Origin: Methanolinea sp. UBA477
GTDB lineage: Archaea > Halobacteriota > Methanomicrobia > Methanomicrobiales > Methanospirillaceae
DNA length: 9,248 bases
Assembly (NCBI GenBank): GCA_002509485.1
Contig: DAWO01000038.1
Location: 5,221 to 14,468 of the forward strand
Reading direction: 5' to 3'
Position numbers and translations under genes: made by a program. This document shows, piece after piece, positions 1 through 5,380 of this stretch (positions within the stretch are counted from its first letter, which is position 1; the number at the start of each line of letters is the position of its first letter). Under the pieces are notes generated by a model. It ran no database searches. It was not told the origin of the DNA and worked only from the letters and a program-made list of their open reading frames with translations.

Positions 1-1
1 T

Positions 2-38
2 GACTGAATCGGTATGCAGATAACAATTCGATTCAGTC
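2..38. repeat. 10-bp perfect inverted repeat with a 17-nt spacer
   Basis: GACTGAATCG at 2-11 is exactly the reverse complement of CGATTCAGTC at 29-38. As RNA it would form a 10-bp stem with a 17-nt loop on either strand. No T-run follows it on the plus strand. The minus-strand continuation lies outside the window, so I cannot tell whether it is a terminator, an operator or part of a larger repeat. Confidence 0.55.
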
Positions 39-93
39 TCCCCACACAAAACAGCGAGGAGGTTTTTTCCAGACAAAACCCTGGTCCGGATTC

Positions 94-118
94 AAAAAAA
101 AGATCACAGGCTGGGACA
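94..118 (-). terminator. Possible terminator downstream of leuB: stem arm plus T8
   Basis: Read on the minus strand (the direction of leuCDB), the arm at 118-107 is followed five bases later by eight consecutive T (the A-run at 94-101). A stem closing on a U-tract is terminator-like, and U-tracts alone can terminate archaeal transcription. Pairing requires the distant arm at 203-214, leaving an 84-nt loop, so the hairpin itself may matter less than the T-run. Confidence 0.35.
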
Positions 119-214
119 TAACCCCGCGGGTGCCGCGAAAGGATCCCTAATTGGAGTTATTTCCTTCTGACCTTTATAAGCAGCCGGCTCATTTTCTACT
201 TGTGTCCCAGCCTG
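107..214. mobile_element. MITE-like element: 12-bp perfect terminal inverted repeats, 4-bp flanking duplication
   Basis: CAGGCTGGGACA at 107-118 is the exact reverse complement of TGTCCCAGCCTG at 203-214. The match continues to 14 of 15 positions inward. ATCA lies directly outside both ends (103-106 and 215-218), as a target-site duplication would. The 108-bp interior has no usable reading frame. It holds an 8-bp palindrome (CCCGCGGG, 123-130), a palindromic AGCCGGCT (183-190) and a TATA-like CCTTTATAAG (171-180). This is the pattern of a non-autonomous miniature inverted-repeat element. The parent IS family is not recognised. The alternative is a non-mobile hairpin or terminator for the leuCDB operon, since a T8 run follows on the minus strand. 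A single copy cannot decide between these. Confidence 0.5.
171..180. promoter_or_regulatory. TATA-like motif inside the 107-214 element
   Basis: CCTTTATAAG is nearly palindromic and resembles an archaeal TATA box on both strands. On the minus strand it would start a transcript near 145-150, heading out of the left edge through the T8 run at 94-101. On the plus strand it would run antisense to the 3' end of leuB. No gene served by it is visible, so this is only a sequence resemblance. Confidence 0.2.
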
Positions 215-229
215 ATCAGGGAAGATATT

Positions 230-1342
230 TCAGGATTTTAGAACCCTTGCGATATAATCCCCGACATCGCTTGTCTTTGCAGAACCGCCCATATCCTTTG
301 TGACCACCCCGTCACGGATGGCCCGCTCGATACCTTTCAGCACGAGATCTGCTGCTTCGTGCTCGCCGATGTGATCAAGGAGCATCGATCCTGCCCATAT
401 CGTAGCCATCGGGTTGGATACGCCAAGACCCTTGTATTTTGGGGCTGACCCGTGAATGGGCTCGAACATGGATGTTCCCCGGGGGTTGATATTTCCGCCC
501 GGTGCAAGTCCGAGCCCGCCCTGTATCATTGCACCAAGATCTGTTATGATATCGCCGAACATGTTTGGAGTGACCACGACGTCGAACCATTCCGGGTTTT
601 TCACAAACCACATGGTGACGGCATCGACATAACTGAACTCGGTATGGACATCGGGGTATCTGTGTGCGGTCGTCTCGAATACATCCCTCCAAAGGCCATA
701 GATGTCTGACAGGACATTTGCCTTGTCTACCGATGTCAGTTTCTGCTCTCTTGTGCGTGCTGCATCAAATGCATAGGTGATGACCCGTTCTGCTCCTTCA
801 CGGGTGATGACTCCTATCTGGTATGCCAGTTCATCTGCATCACTCTCGATGTCGAGACCGAATTTTGCCTGGTAGATATCCCTCACAACCTCGAGGGTGA
901 TCTTTTGCGATCCCGAGAACCGGGAGCCTATTCCCACGTAAAAATCCTCGGTATTCTCTCTCACCACGAGGAAATCAATATCTTTTGGCCCTTTATTGGC
1001 AAGCGGCGTCCAGACGCCGTCAAGGAGTCGTATCGGGCGGAGATTGATATACTGGTCAAAAGAAAACCGGATCTTCAGGAGGATGCCTTTTTCCAGTATC
1101 CCTGGTTTCACCCGGTCATCACCGATAGCCCCGAAATAGATGGTCTTGAACGTACGCAATTCCTTCAGGTCTTCATCAGTGACCAGTTCCCCGGTCTTCA
1201 GATACCGATCAGATGAGATATCGAAATCCGTCCATTCGATACCAAAATCAAGCCTCTCTGCGGCAGCATCCAAAACCTTCTTCCCTTCGGCGATGATCTC
1301 GGGGCCGATTCCGTCTCCGCAGATCACTGCGATTTTGTGCAT
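230..1342 (-). CDS. leuB: Isocitrate/isopropylmalate-family dehydrogenase (3-isopropylmalate dehydrogenase-like)
   Basis: This 370-aa cytosolic enzyme belongs to the NAD(P)-dependent beta-decarboxylating dehydrogenases, which oxidise a 2-hydroxyacid and decarboxylate it to a 2-oxoacid. Visible family motifs are GDGIGPEI (9-16), an Arg-rich substrate site (R92, NLRP 100-103, VRENTE 127-132), Tyr135, Lys207 in VDKANVL, and the metal aspartates D240, D264 and D268. The cofactor loop FEPIHGSAPKY spans 293-303. Next to leuC and leuD, the obvious role is 3-isopropylmalate to 2-oxoisocaproate. However, the FDQYINLRPIRLL region (95-107) and RENTEDFY look more like D-malate/tartrate dehydrogenases (DmlA type) than classical LeuB. 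About 20 extra residues occur around 140-170, and Lys-Tyr replaces the Asp-Ile/Leu usual in NAD-type LeuB. Citramalate-pathway or homoisocitrate substrates remain possible. Its start overlaps the end of leuD by 19 bp and is set by a strong SD. Confidence 0.88.
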   Translation of the reverse strand: MHKIAVICGDGIGPEIIAEGKKVLDAAAERLDFGIEWTDFDISSDRYLKTGELVTDEDLKELRTFKTIYFGAIGDDRVKPGILEKGILLKIRFSFDQYINLRPIRLLDGVWTPLANKGPKDIDFLVVRENTEDFYVGIGSRFSGSQKITLEVVRDIYQAKFGLDIESDADELAYQIGVITREGAERVITYAFDAARTREQKLTSVDKANVLSDIYGLWRDVFETTAHRYPDVHTEFSYVDAVTMWFVKNPEWFDVVVTPNMFGDIITDLGAMIQGGLGLAPGGNINPRGTSMFEPIHGSAPKYKGLGVSNPMATIWAGSMLLDHIGEHEAADLVLKGIERAIRDGVVTKDMGGSAKTSDVGDYIARVLKS

Positions 1343-1818
1343 AAAGGCACCTCCTTTCTGTCACGGCCGAATTCGACGAGACCCCCCGCATCGATGATAT
1401 TCTGGAGAAATTCGGGAACCGGTTCGAAGGTGAGTCTCCTCTCGCCGTATTCGATGTATCCTTCCCTGATCCTGACCGAGATCTCGCTTCCGTCCCGGAT
1501 CTCTCCTGCATCCGGGCATATGAGTGGCAACAGCCCAACATTTATCGCGTTCCGGTAGAATATCCGGGCGAATGACTGGGCGATAATGAAGTGGATTCCT
1601 GCGCCGGAGAGGGCAAGGGGTGCGTGCTCCCGTGAAGACCCGCACCCAAAATTGCTTCCTCCGACCACGATATCCCCTTCCCGGGCATTCTTCGAGAATT
1701 CATCCCTCGTCCCCTCGAATGCGTGACTGGCAAGTTCCCGGGGATCATATATCGTTAGGTACCTCCCCGGTATGATGGCATCGGTATCGATATTGTCTCC
1801 AAATTTCCATACCCGCAT
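1324..1818 (-). CDS. leuD: 3-isopropylmalate dehydratase (aconitase-family isomerase) small subunit
   Basis: This 164-aa swivel-domain subunit forms a heteromer with the large subunit encoded immediately upstream, isomerising a 2-hydroxyacid to the 3-hydroxyacid (2- to 3-isopropylmalate if LeuD). The N-terminus (WKFGDNIDTDAIIPGRYL, 4-21) and the signature GSNFGCGSSREHAP (54-67) are diagnostic, and NVGLLPL (93-99) is also typical. The length is normal for the archaeal LeuD/HacB group. The specificity loop reads YLTI (20-23). Characterised M. jannaschii homoaconitase has YLRT and its isopropylmalate isomerase YLVY, so this protein matches neither. Loss of the Arg argues against homoaconitase. 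Its stop lies inside leuB and its start is 3 nt after the leuC stop, which indicates one operon with probable translational coupling. The start is supported by an upstream SD. Confidence 0.92.
   Translation of the reverse strand: MRVWKFGDNIDTDAIIPGRYLTIYDPRELASHAFEGTRDEFSKNAREGDIVVGGSNFGCGSSREHAPLALSGAGIHFIIAQSFARIFYRNAINVGLLPLICPDAGEIRDGSEISVRIREGYIEYGERRLTFEPVPEFLQNIIDAGGLVEFGRDRKEVPLCTKSQ
1348..1356 (-). promoter_or_regulatory. Strong ribosome binding site of leuB, inside the end of leuD
   Basis: The minus strand reads AAGGAGGTG with 5 nt before the ATG at 1342. It complements the archaeal 16S 3' end almost perfectly. It also encodes Lys-Glu-Val near the leuD C-terminus, so leuB is initiated from within the leuD reading frame. 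This fixes the leuB start. Confidence 0.8.
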
Positions 1819-1821
1819 CTC

Positions 1822-3084
1822 TTACACCTCCCTCGGGTCGGTGATCTCCCCAAATATCGCACTGGCGGCGGCAGTCGCGGGCGAACAGAGGTAAACGGAT
1901 GCCTCCGTACTGCCCTGCCGTCCCCTGAAGTTCCGGTTCGAGGTGGATAGGGAGACCTCACCTGGAGCAAGGAGGCCGAAGGCTCCTCCCATGCAGGGCC
2001 CGCAGCACGGAGCCTCGACCAGTGCGCCTGCTTCGACAAACCGTTCAATGAAGCCCGCCCTGAGCGATTTTAGATACTCCTCGCGTGAGGCCGGTATCAC
2101 GATGACCCGGACAGAATCGGAAAACTTCCGCTCTCCGAGAACGCGGGCGGCCTCCTGCAGGTCTTCAAACCGGCCGTTCGTACAGGACCCGATGAAGACC
2201 TGGTCGATGTGTGTCCCGGCAACATCCTCCACGTCGCGTGCAAGGTCCACGTTGTGTGGGACTGCAACCTGGGGGGAGAGATCTGTCACGTCAAAGTCCT
2301 TTTTCAGGGCATAAACCGCATCCTCATCACTTTCAAGATGGATCCGCTCATAGTTCTTCACGCGTTTTGCAAAATATTCGTGGGTGATCTCATCGGGGGG
2401 TATGATTCCTGCTTTTGCTCCCATCTCGATCGCCATGTTGCAGCAGGTCATCCTTCCGGCCATCTCCATATTCCTGATGGTCTCACCCAGGAACTCGAGT
2501 GATTTATACGTGGCCCCGTCAGCTCCGAGATCCTTTGCGATAGCGAGGATCAGGTCTTTTGCCCCGACCCTTTCTGCAAACGATCCGCTCACTGCGACCT
2601 TTATGCTCTCGGGTACCCTGAAATACAGCGCTCCGAATTTCAGGACAAAACCCATGTCGGTTGAACCGATTCCCGTGGCAAACGCGCCGCCCGCACCATA
2701 CATGCAGGTATGGGAATCTGCCCCGACAACTATCTGTCCGGGCAGCGCCCTGCCTTTCTCCATGACGACCTGGTGGCAGATCCCCTCCCTGAGATCATAA
2801 TTCTGAATCTGTTGCTCTTCTGCAAACCGTCTCATATATACATGATTCTCGGCGGCGGGAATCGAGTCAGCCGGTATCTGGTGATCAAGAAGAAGGATGA
2901 CGGATTCCGGATTAAAAACCATATCTCCATCCATCTCATAGAACTTCTTTATTGCCAGCGGGCCGGTGATGTCATGGATCATGGCGGCATCAATCTCGGC
3001 CATGACCACTTCCCCGGCAGTGACCTCGCGACCGCATTTGCCGGCAAAGATCTTTTCTGTGACTGTCGATCCCATATAATTCAT
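1822..3084 (-). CDS. leuC: 3-isopropylmalate dehydratase (aconitase-family isomerase) large subunit
   Basis: This 420-aa catalytic subunit would hold the [4Fe-4S] cluster that dehydrates and rehydrates the substrate. Cluster ligands are visible as Cys301 (FIGSCTNGR) and the CxxC pair Cys361/Cys364 (CCGPCMGG). GADSHTCMYGA (121-131) and STSNRNFRGRQGS (380-392) are further active-site signatures, and MIHDITGP (35-42) is typical of the archaeal subfamily. The length of about 420 aa fits the archaeal LeuC/HacA group rather than the roughly 470-aa bacterial LeuC. The start is uncertain. The ATG at 3084 has no SD, and family members usually begin at the residue equivalent to Met4 (MGSTV..., ATG at 3075), which also lacks an SD. 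This is the first gene of the operon leuC-leuD-leuB. No leuA-like synthase is nearby. Homoaconitase or citramalate isomerase are alternatives; the family assignment is firm and the substrate is not. Confidence 0.92.
   Translation of the reverse strand: MNYMGSTVTEKIFAGKCGREVTAGEVVMAEIDAAMIHDITGPLAIKKFYEMDGDMVFNPESVILLLDHQIPADSIPAAENHVYMRRFAEEQQIQNYDLREGICHQVVMEKGRALPGQIVVGADSHTCMYGAGGAFATGIGSTDMGFVLKFGALYFRVPESIKVAVSGSFAERVGAKDLILAIAKDLGADGATYKSLEFLGETIRNMEMAGRMTCCNMAIEMGAKAGIIPPDEITHEYFAKRVKNYERIHLESDEDAVYALKKDFDVTDLSPQVAVPHNVDLARDVEDVAGTHIDQVFIGSCTNGRFEDLQEAARVLGERKFSDSVRVIVIPASREEYLKSLRAGFIERFVEAGALVEAPCCGPCMGGAFGLLAPGEVSLSTSNRNFRGRQGSTEASVYLCSPATAAASAIFGEITDPREV
1825..1832 (-). promoter_or_regulatory. 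Strong ribosome binding site of leuD, inside the end of leuC
   Basis: The minus strand reads GGGAGGTG, ending 6 nt before the leuD ATG at 1818. It overlaps the last leuC codons (Arg-Glu-Val, then TAA). Like the leuB site, it places initiation of the downstream gene within the upstream frame. Confidence 0.75.
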
Positions 3085-3237
3085 CTATTCATACGCTTTT
3101 GGAGGTAATCTAATTTGGGGCATGTCCTTTTCGTCCGGATTTTGTGTGTATGGGCATGATCTCTTCAGAAACAGATTGCTGCAAATTTTTTCGCAGTCAA
3201 AGAAAGATATTTGAGTCAGCGTGGAAAATAATCGGTC
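3085..3237. promoter_or_regulatory. Divergent promoter region between leuC and the SIMPL-domain gene
   Basis: These 153 bp must contain start signals for two divergent transcripts. The best AT-rich candidate is AAAGATATTT at about 3203-3212, which reads AAATATCTTT on the minus strand. It lies about 26-35 bp before the SIMPL ATG, consistent with a very short or absent leader, and neither flanking gene has an SD. GGAGGT occurs at 3101-3106 on the plus strand but serves no convincing gene. No operator-like repeat was found. Confidence 0.3.
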
Positions 3238-3981
3238 ATGAATACAGTATATAAAAGACTGGTATTCCTGTTTGCTGCACTCCTCCTTATCGGTGCGGCC
3301 GGGGTCCCGATGGTCTCGGCCCAGGACGGGTCTGACTCCAACGAGAAGGTGATCCAGACCTCCGCATCGGGAGAAGTGATGGTTGCACCCGACAGGGCGC
3401 AGGTCACGGTCAGCGTCAGGACAGAAAATGCCGATGTGAAGGTGGCACAGGCAGAGAATGCACGAATTGCAGATGCGATGATACGGGCGATTCATGATGC
3501 CGGAATCGCGGACGAGGAGACGAAGACCGTGAGATATTCGATCTACCCGGTGTATGACAGTTCAGGTCCGTTCGGAACCAAGATCCGGTATTACCAGGTC
3601 ACGAGCAGTATACAGGTGACTCTCCGCGATGTGACAAGAACAGGCGAGATTATCGATATCGCGGTGGCAGATGGTGCAAACCAGGTGGACTCCATCAACT
3701 TCTACTTAAGCGAGGAGAAGGAAGCGAGCCTGCGTGCCGATGTCATCAAGAAAGCTGTTGCCCGAACGAGACTGGATGCCGATGCCGTCGCATCAGCCAT
3801 CGGAATGACCATTACCGGCGTAAAAGACGTCACTGTCGGGCAGAGCTACTCTCCGGTTCTCTACGAGAGTGCGAGATATGCCGGAGCCGCCGACTCGAAG
3901 GTCATGTCTGCTCCCACGCCGATCGAGCCCGGGGAACTGACGGTGTCAGCCCAGGTATCTGTGACATACCTGATCCAGTGA
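3238..3981 (+). CDS. Secreted SIMPL-domain (DUF541) protein
   Basis: This 247-aa protein has an N-terminal signal peptide: basic start (K6, R7), hydrophobic core about 8-22, and a likely cleavage after VSA near residues 26-28. The rest matches the SIMPL/DUF541 family. VIQTSASGEVMVAPDRAQVTVSVRTE (38-63) is the typical opening strand pair, a helical segment follows (about 68-90), then RYSIYPVYD (99-107) and YYQVTSSIQVTLRD (118-131). The C-terminus carries the usual PTPIEPGELTVSAQVSVTY tail (227-244). Family members are extracytoplasmic, with poorly defined roles; some are linked to stress or cell-envelope complexes. No catalytic residues can be named. The gene stands alone on the plus strand, with its own promoter region and a T-rich stretch after the stop. 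The start is the first ATG before the signal peptide and has no clear SD, suggesting a near-leaderless mRNA. Confidence 0.85.
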   Translation: MNTVYKRLVFLFAALLLIGAAGVPMVSAQDGSDSNEKVIQTSASGEVMVAPDRAQVTVSVRTENADVKVAQAENARIADAMIRAIHDAGIADEETKTVRYSIYPVYDSSGPFGTKIRYYQVTSSIQVTLRDVTRTGEIIDIAVADGANQVDSINFYLSEEKEASLRADVIKKAVARTRLDADAVASAIGMTITGVKDVTVGQSYSPVLYESARYAGAADSKVMSAPTPIEPGELTVSAQVSVTYLIQ

Positions 3982-3992
3982 TTGAAAAGACA

Positions 3993-4008
3993 TCCTTCTT
4001 CCTTTTTC
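3993..4008 (+). terminator. Pyrimidine/T-rich tract after the SIMPL gene
   Basis: CCTTCTTCCTTTTTC begins about a dozen bases after the TGA stop. Oligo-T tracts without a hairpin are common archaeal termination signals. No stem precedes it. Confidence 0.3.
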
Positions 4009-4113
4009 ACATTGCGATATCCGGACCAGGGATTGCTGCATCCGGCCACAATTATTCATTGGGGTCTCTGAAGGAGATATCCGGATACTGCATGCAGGAG
4101 ATCCCTCAATCGC

Positions 4114-4126
4114 AAATACTTTTTAT
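4114..4126 (+). promoter_or_regulatory. Candidate promoter for nusA-hisE
   Basis: AAATACTTTTTAT lies about 35-47 bp upstream of the nusA-like ATG at 4161, in an otherwise mixed-composition gap. The spacing would put the transcription start near 4145. A GAAGGA at about 4149-4154 then serves as a modest SD. The TATA match is imperfect. Confidence 0.35.
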
Positions 4127-4160
4127 TGGTAACCCGGAATAACATACGAAGGATTTTTCA

Positions 4161-4604
4161 ATGGATCGCAACATTGGATTCAAAGAGAGAAGATATATCG
4201 AGGAATTACGAATACTCACAAAATCAACCGCTATTGACTGTATAATCGATGAACGATTCGGGCGAATTATATATGTAATCAAGAAAGGCGATATGGGGCT
4301 TGCGATTGGAAAAAAAGGAGAGAATATCAGGCGGATGCAGAATGTTCTCGGTAAGCGCATCGAGATGGTCGAATCTGCAGACAATGAAGAGGAATTCATC
4401 AGGAATATCTTCAAGCCAATCCAGATCTCGAGGATCTTCCACGAGGATGAATCCGGAACCATTCATGTGGTCCTGAAACGGAAGAGCGACCTTGGGATGT
4501 CGATAGGGAAAGGCGGATGCAACGTGGAAAAAGCAAAAATTCTCCTCAAACGTTTTCATTGCAGGGACGACATAGGGATAACGATTGAAGGGGAGGCAGA
4601 ATGA
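4161..4604 (+). CDS. nusA: NusA-like transcription termination/RNA-binding protein, two KH domains
   Basis: This 147-aa protein corresponds to the two KH domains of bacterial NusA and lacks the RNA-polymerase-binding and S1 domains, as usual in archaea. The two RNA-binding GxxG loops are visible as IGKKGENI (49-56) and IGKGGCNV (115-122), each followed by a helix. AIDCIIDERFGRIIYVIKKGDMGLAIGKKG is close to the archaeal family consensus. Its presumed role is binding nascent or structured RNA during transcription elongation or termination, which is inferred from NusA homology. In many archaea this gene sits in the rpoH-rpoB-rpoA-rps12-rps7 cluster. Here its neighbours are a SIMPL gene and hisE, so it is a relocated or second copy. 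The last codons overlap hisE by ATGA. A GAAGGA upstream supports the start. Confidence 0.88.
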   Translation: MDRNIGFKERRYIEELRILTKSTAIDCIIDERFGRIIYVIKKGDMGLAIGKKGENIRRMQNVLGKRIEMVESADNEEEFIRNIFKPIQISRIFHEDESGTIHVVLKRKSDLGMSIGKGGCNVEKAKILLKRFHCRDDIGITIEGEAE

Positions 4605-4894
4605 GCGAGCGATCAGTTATCGAAGAGTTATGGGACGTGATCGATGACCGGGTCAGGAATCAGAGACCAGGGTCGTACGTCTCATCCCTATTCGCCGATC
4701 CCAAGGGGATTGACCGTATACTGGAAAAAGTCGGCGAGGAAGCGACCGAATTTATCCTGGCCGTGAAGAACCTGGAACAGGGAAGGATAATCTCCGAGGC
4801 AGCAGACCTGCAGTTCCACCTGCTCGTGGCCTTACGGGCTGCAGGTGTCACATACTCGGATCTCCTCCGGGAACTGGAGTCCCGGAGAAGATAG
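4601..4894 (+). CDS. hisE: Phosphoribosyl-ATP pyrophosphohydrolase
   Basis: This 97-aa cytosolic enzyme hydrolyses N1-(5-phosphoribosyl)-ATP to the AMP form plus pyrophosphate, the second step of histidine synthesis. It has the all-alpha MazG/HisE fold with the Mg-binding acidic residues: EExxE at 46-50 (VGEEATEF), then E66 and D69 in SEAADLQFHL (65-74). Size and N-terminal segment (SVIEELWDVI...RPGSYVSSLF) are typical of stand-alone HisE, as in organisms with separate hisI. The ATG overlaps the nusA-like stop (ATGA, 4601-4604). GGGAGG (4591-4596) precedes it by 4 nt, so translation is probably coupled. No other his genes are in the window. An 8-bp inverted repeat lies at its 3' end. Confidence 0.92.
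   Translation: MSERSVIEELWDVIDDRVRNQRPGSYVSSLFADPKGIDRILEKVGEEATEFILAVKNLEQGRIISEAADLQFHLLVALRAAGVTYSDLLRELESRRR
4865..4887. terminator. Hairpin at the 3' ends of the convergent hisE and DUF151 genes
   Basis: CTCCGGGA (4865-4872) and TCCCGGAG (4880-4887) form a perfect 8-bp GC-rich stem with a 7-nt loop. It lies in the last hisE codons and just beyond the DUF151 stop on the opposite strand. No T-run follows in either direction, so it may stabilise or pause transcripts rather than terminate them. Coding constraint could also explain it. Confidence 0.35.
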
Positions 4895-4896
4895 TC

Positions 4897-5349
4897 TCAT
4901 CCTGAAAGGTACGTGGAGAGATCCACGAGTTCCGGCAGATCTTCTGTCTTTACGGCCGAGCCTGCAATAACTTGAGGATTTACGAGGATCTCTGCCCGGC
5001 AGCGTATGCCAATCGCGATACCGTCACTTGGCCTGCAATCCATGCTCTGTTCATGGTTATCGTGTTCAAGGATAAGGTTTGCATAGAATACGCCGTCTTC
5101 AAGTGAATCGATCAGAAGCGCCTTCAAGGATATCCGGAACGTCTCTAAAAACTCCACGAAGAGGTCATGAGTAAGTGGCCGTGGCGAGACCTCGTTTTGA
5201 AGCGCGTTATTGATCGATATCGCTTCCCACAAACCAATATAGATCGGCAGGCACGAGTCGTCTCCTACGGTCAGCACCACCGCTGGCGAGGCCCCAACGG
5301 CCCCTCTCGCCATGTAAACTCCCCTGACCGTACCCGACACTGCCTGCAT
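4897..5349 (-). CDS. DUF151 (bifunctional nuclease-like) domain protein
   Basis: This 150-aa protein is almost entirely one DUF151 domain. Hallmarks are VRGVYMARG (8-16), LPIYIGLWEAISINNAL (34-50), RPLTHDLF (57-64) and CRPSDGIAIGIRC (105-117). Plant and bacterial relatives have been reported to have nuclease activity, but the archaeal role is unknown, so no biochemical function is asserted. The start is ambiguous. The ATG at 5349 gives the full N-terminal strand seen in family members but has no SD; instead two copies of ATCCTCCT lie just upstream. The ATG at 5313 (Met13) has a good GGGGAG SD 6 nt upstream but would cut into the first beta-strand. The gene converges on hisE with 2 bp between stops. 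It lies 31 bp downstream of the membrane-protein gene and is probably cotranscribed with it. Confidence 0.85.
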   Translation of the reverse strand: MQAVSGTVRGVYMARGAVGASPAVVLTVGDDSCLPIYIGLWEAISINNALQNEVSPRPLTHDLFVEFLETFRISLKALLIDSLEDGVFYANLILEHDNHEQSMDCRPSDGIAIGIRCRAEILVNPQVIAGSAVKTEDLPELVDLSTYLSG

Positions 5350-5357
5350 GACTGCAC

Positions 5358-5373
5358 AGGAGGATAGGAGGAT
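5358..5373. repeat. Tandem 8-bp repeat AGGAGGAT x2 between two minus-strand genes
   Basis: AGGAGGAT is repeated head to tail on the plus strand. In the minus-strand mRNA it reads ATCCTCCTATCCTCCT, close to the anti-SD end of 16S rRNA, and lies 8 nt upstream of the DUF151 ATG at 5349. It is therefore the opposite of a ribosome binding site. Confidence 0.6.
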
Positions 5374-5380
5374 CTTCTAT

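Noticed and set aside
3122..3214. Plus-strand 30-codon frame downstream of GGAGGT (3101-3106)
   Set aside because: The SD is 15 nt from the ATG, too far. The peptide has no recognisable features and sits in the divergent promoter region.
4016..4085. Direct repeat GATATCCGGA (4016-4025 and 4076-4085) plus a palindrome CTGCATGCAG (4088-4097)
   Set aside because: There are only two short copies 60 bp apart with no further structure. They are compatible with chance, though an operator upstream of nusA cannot be excluded.
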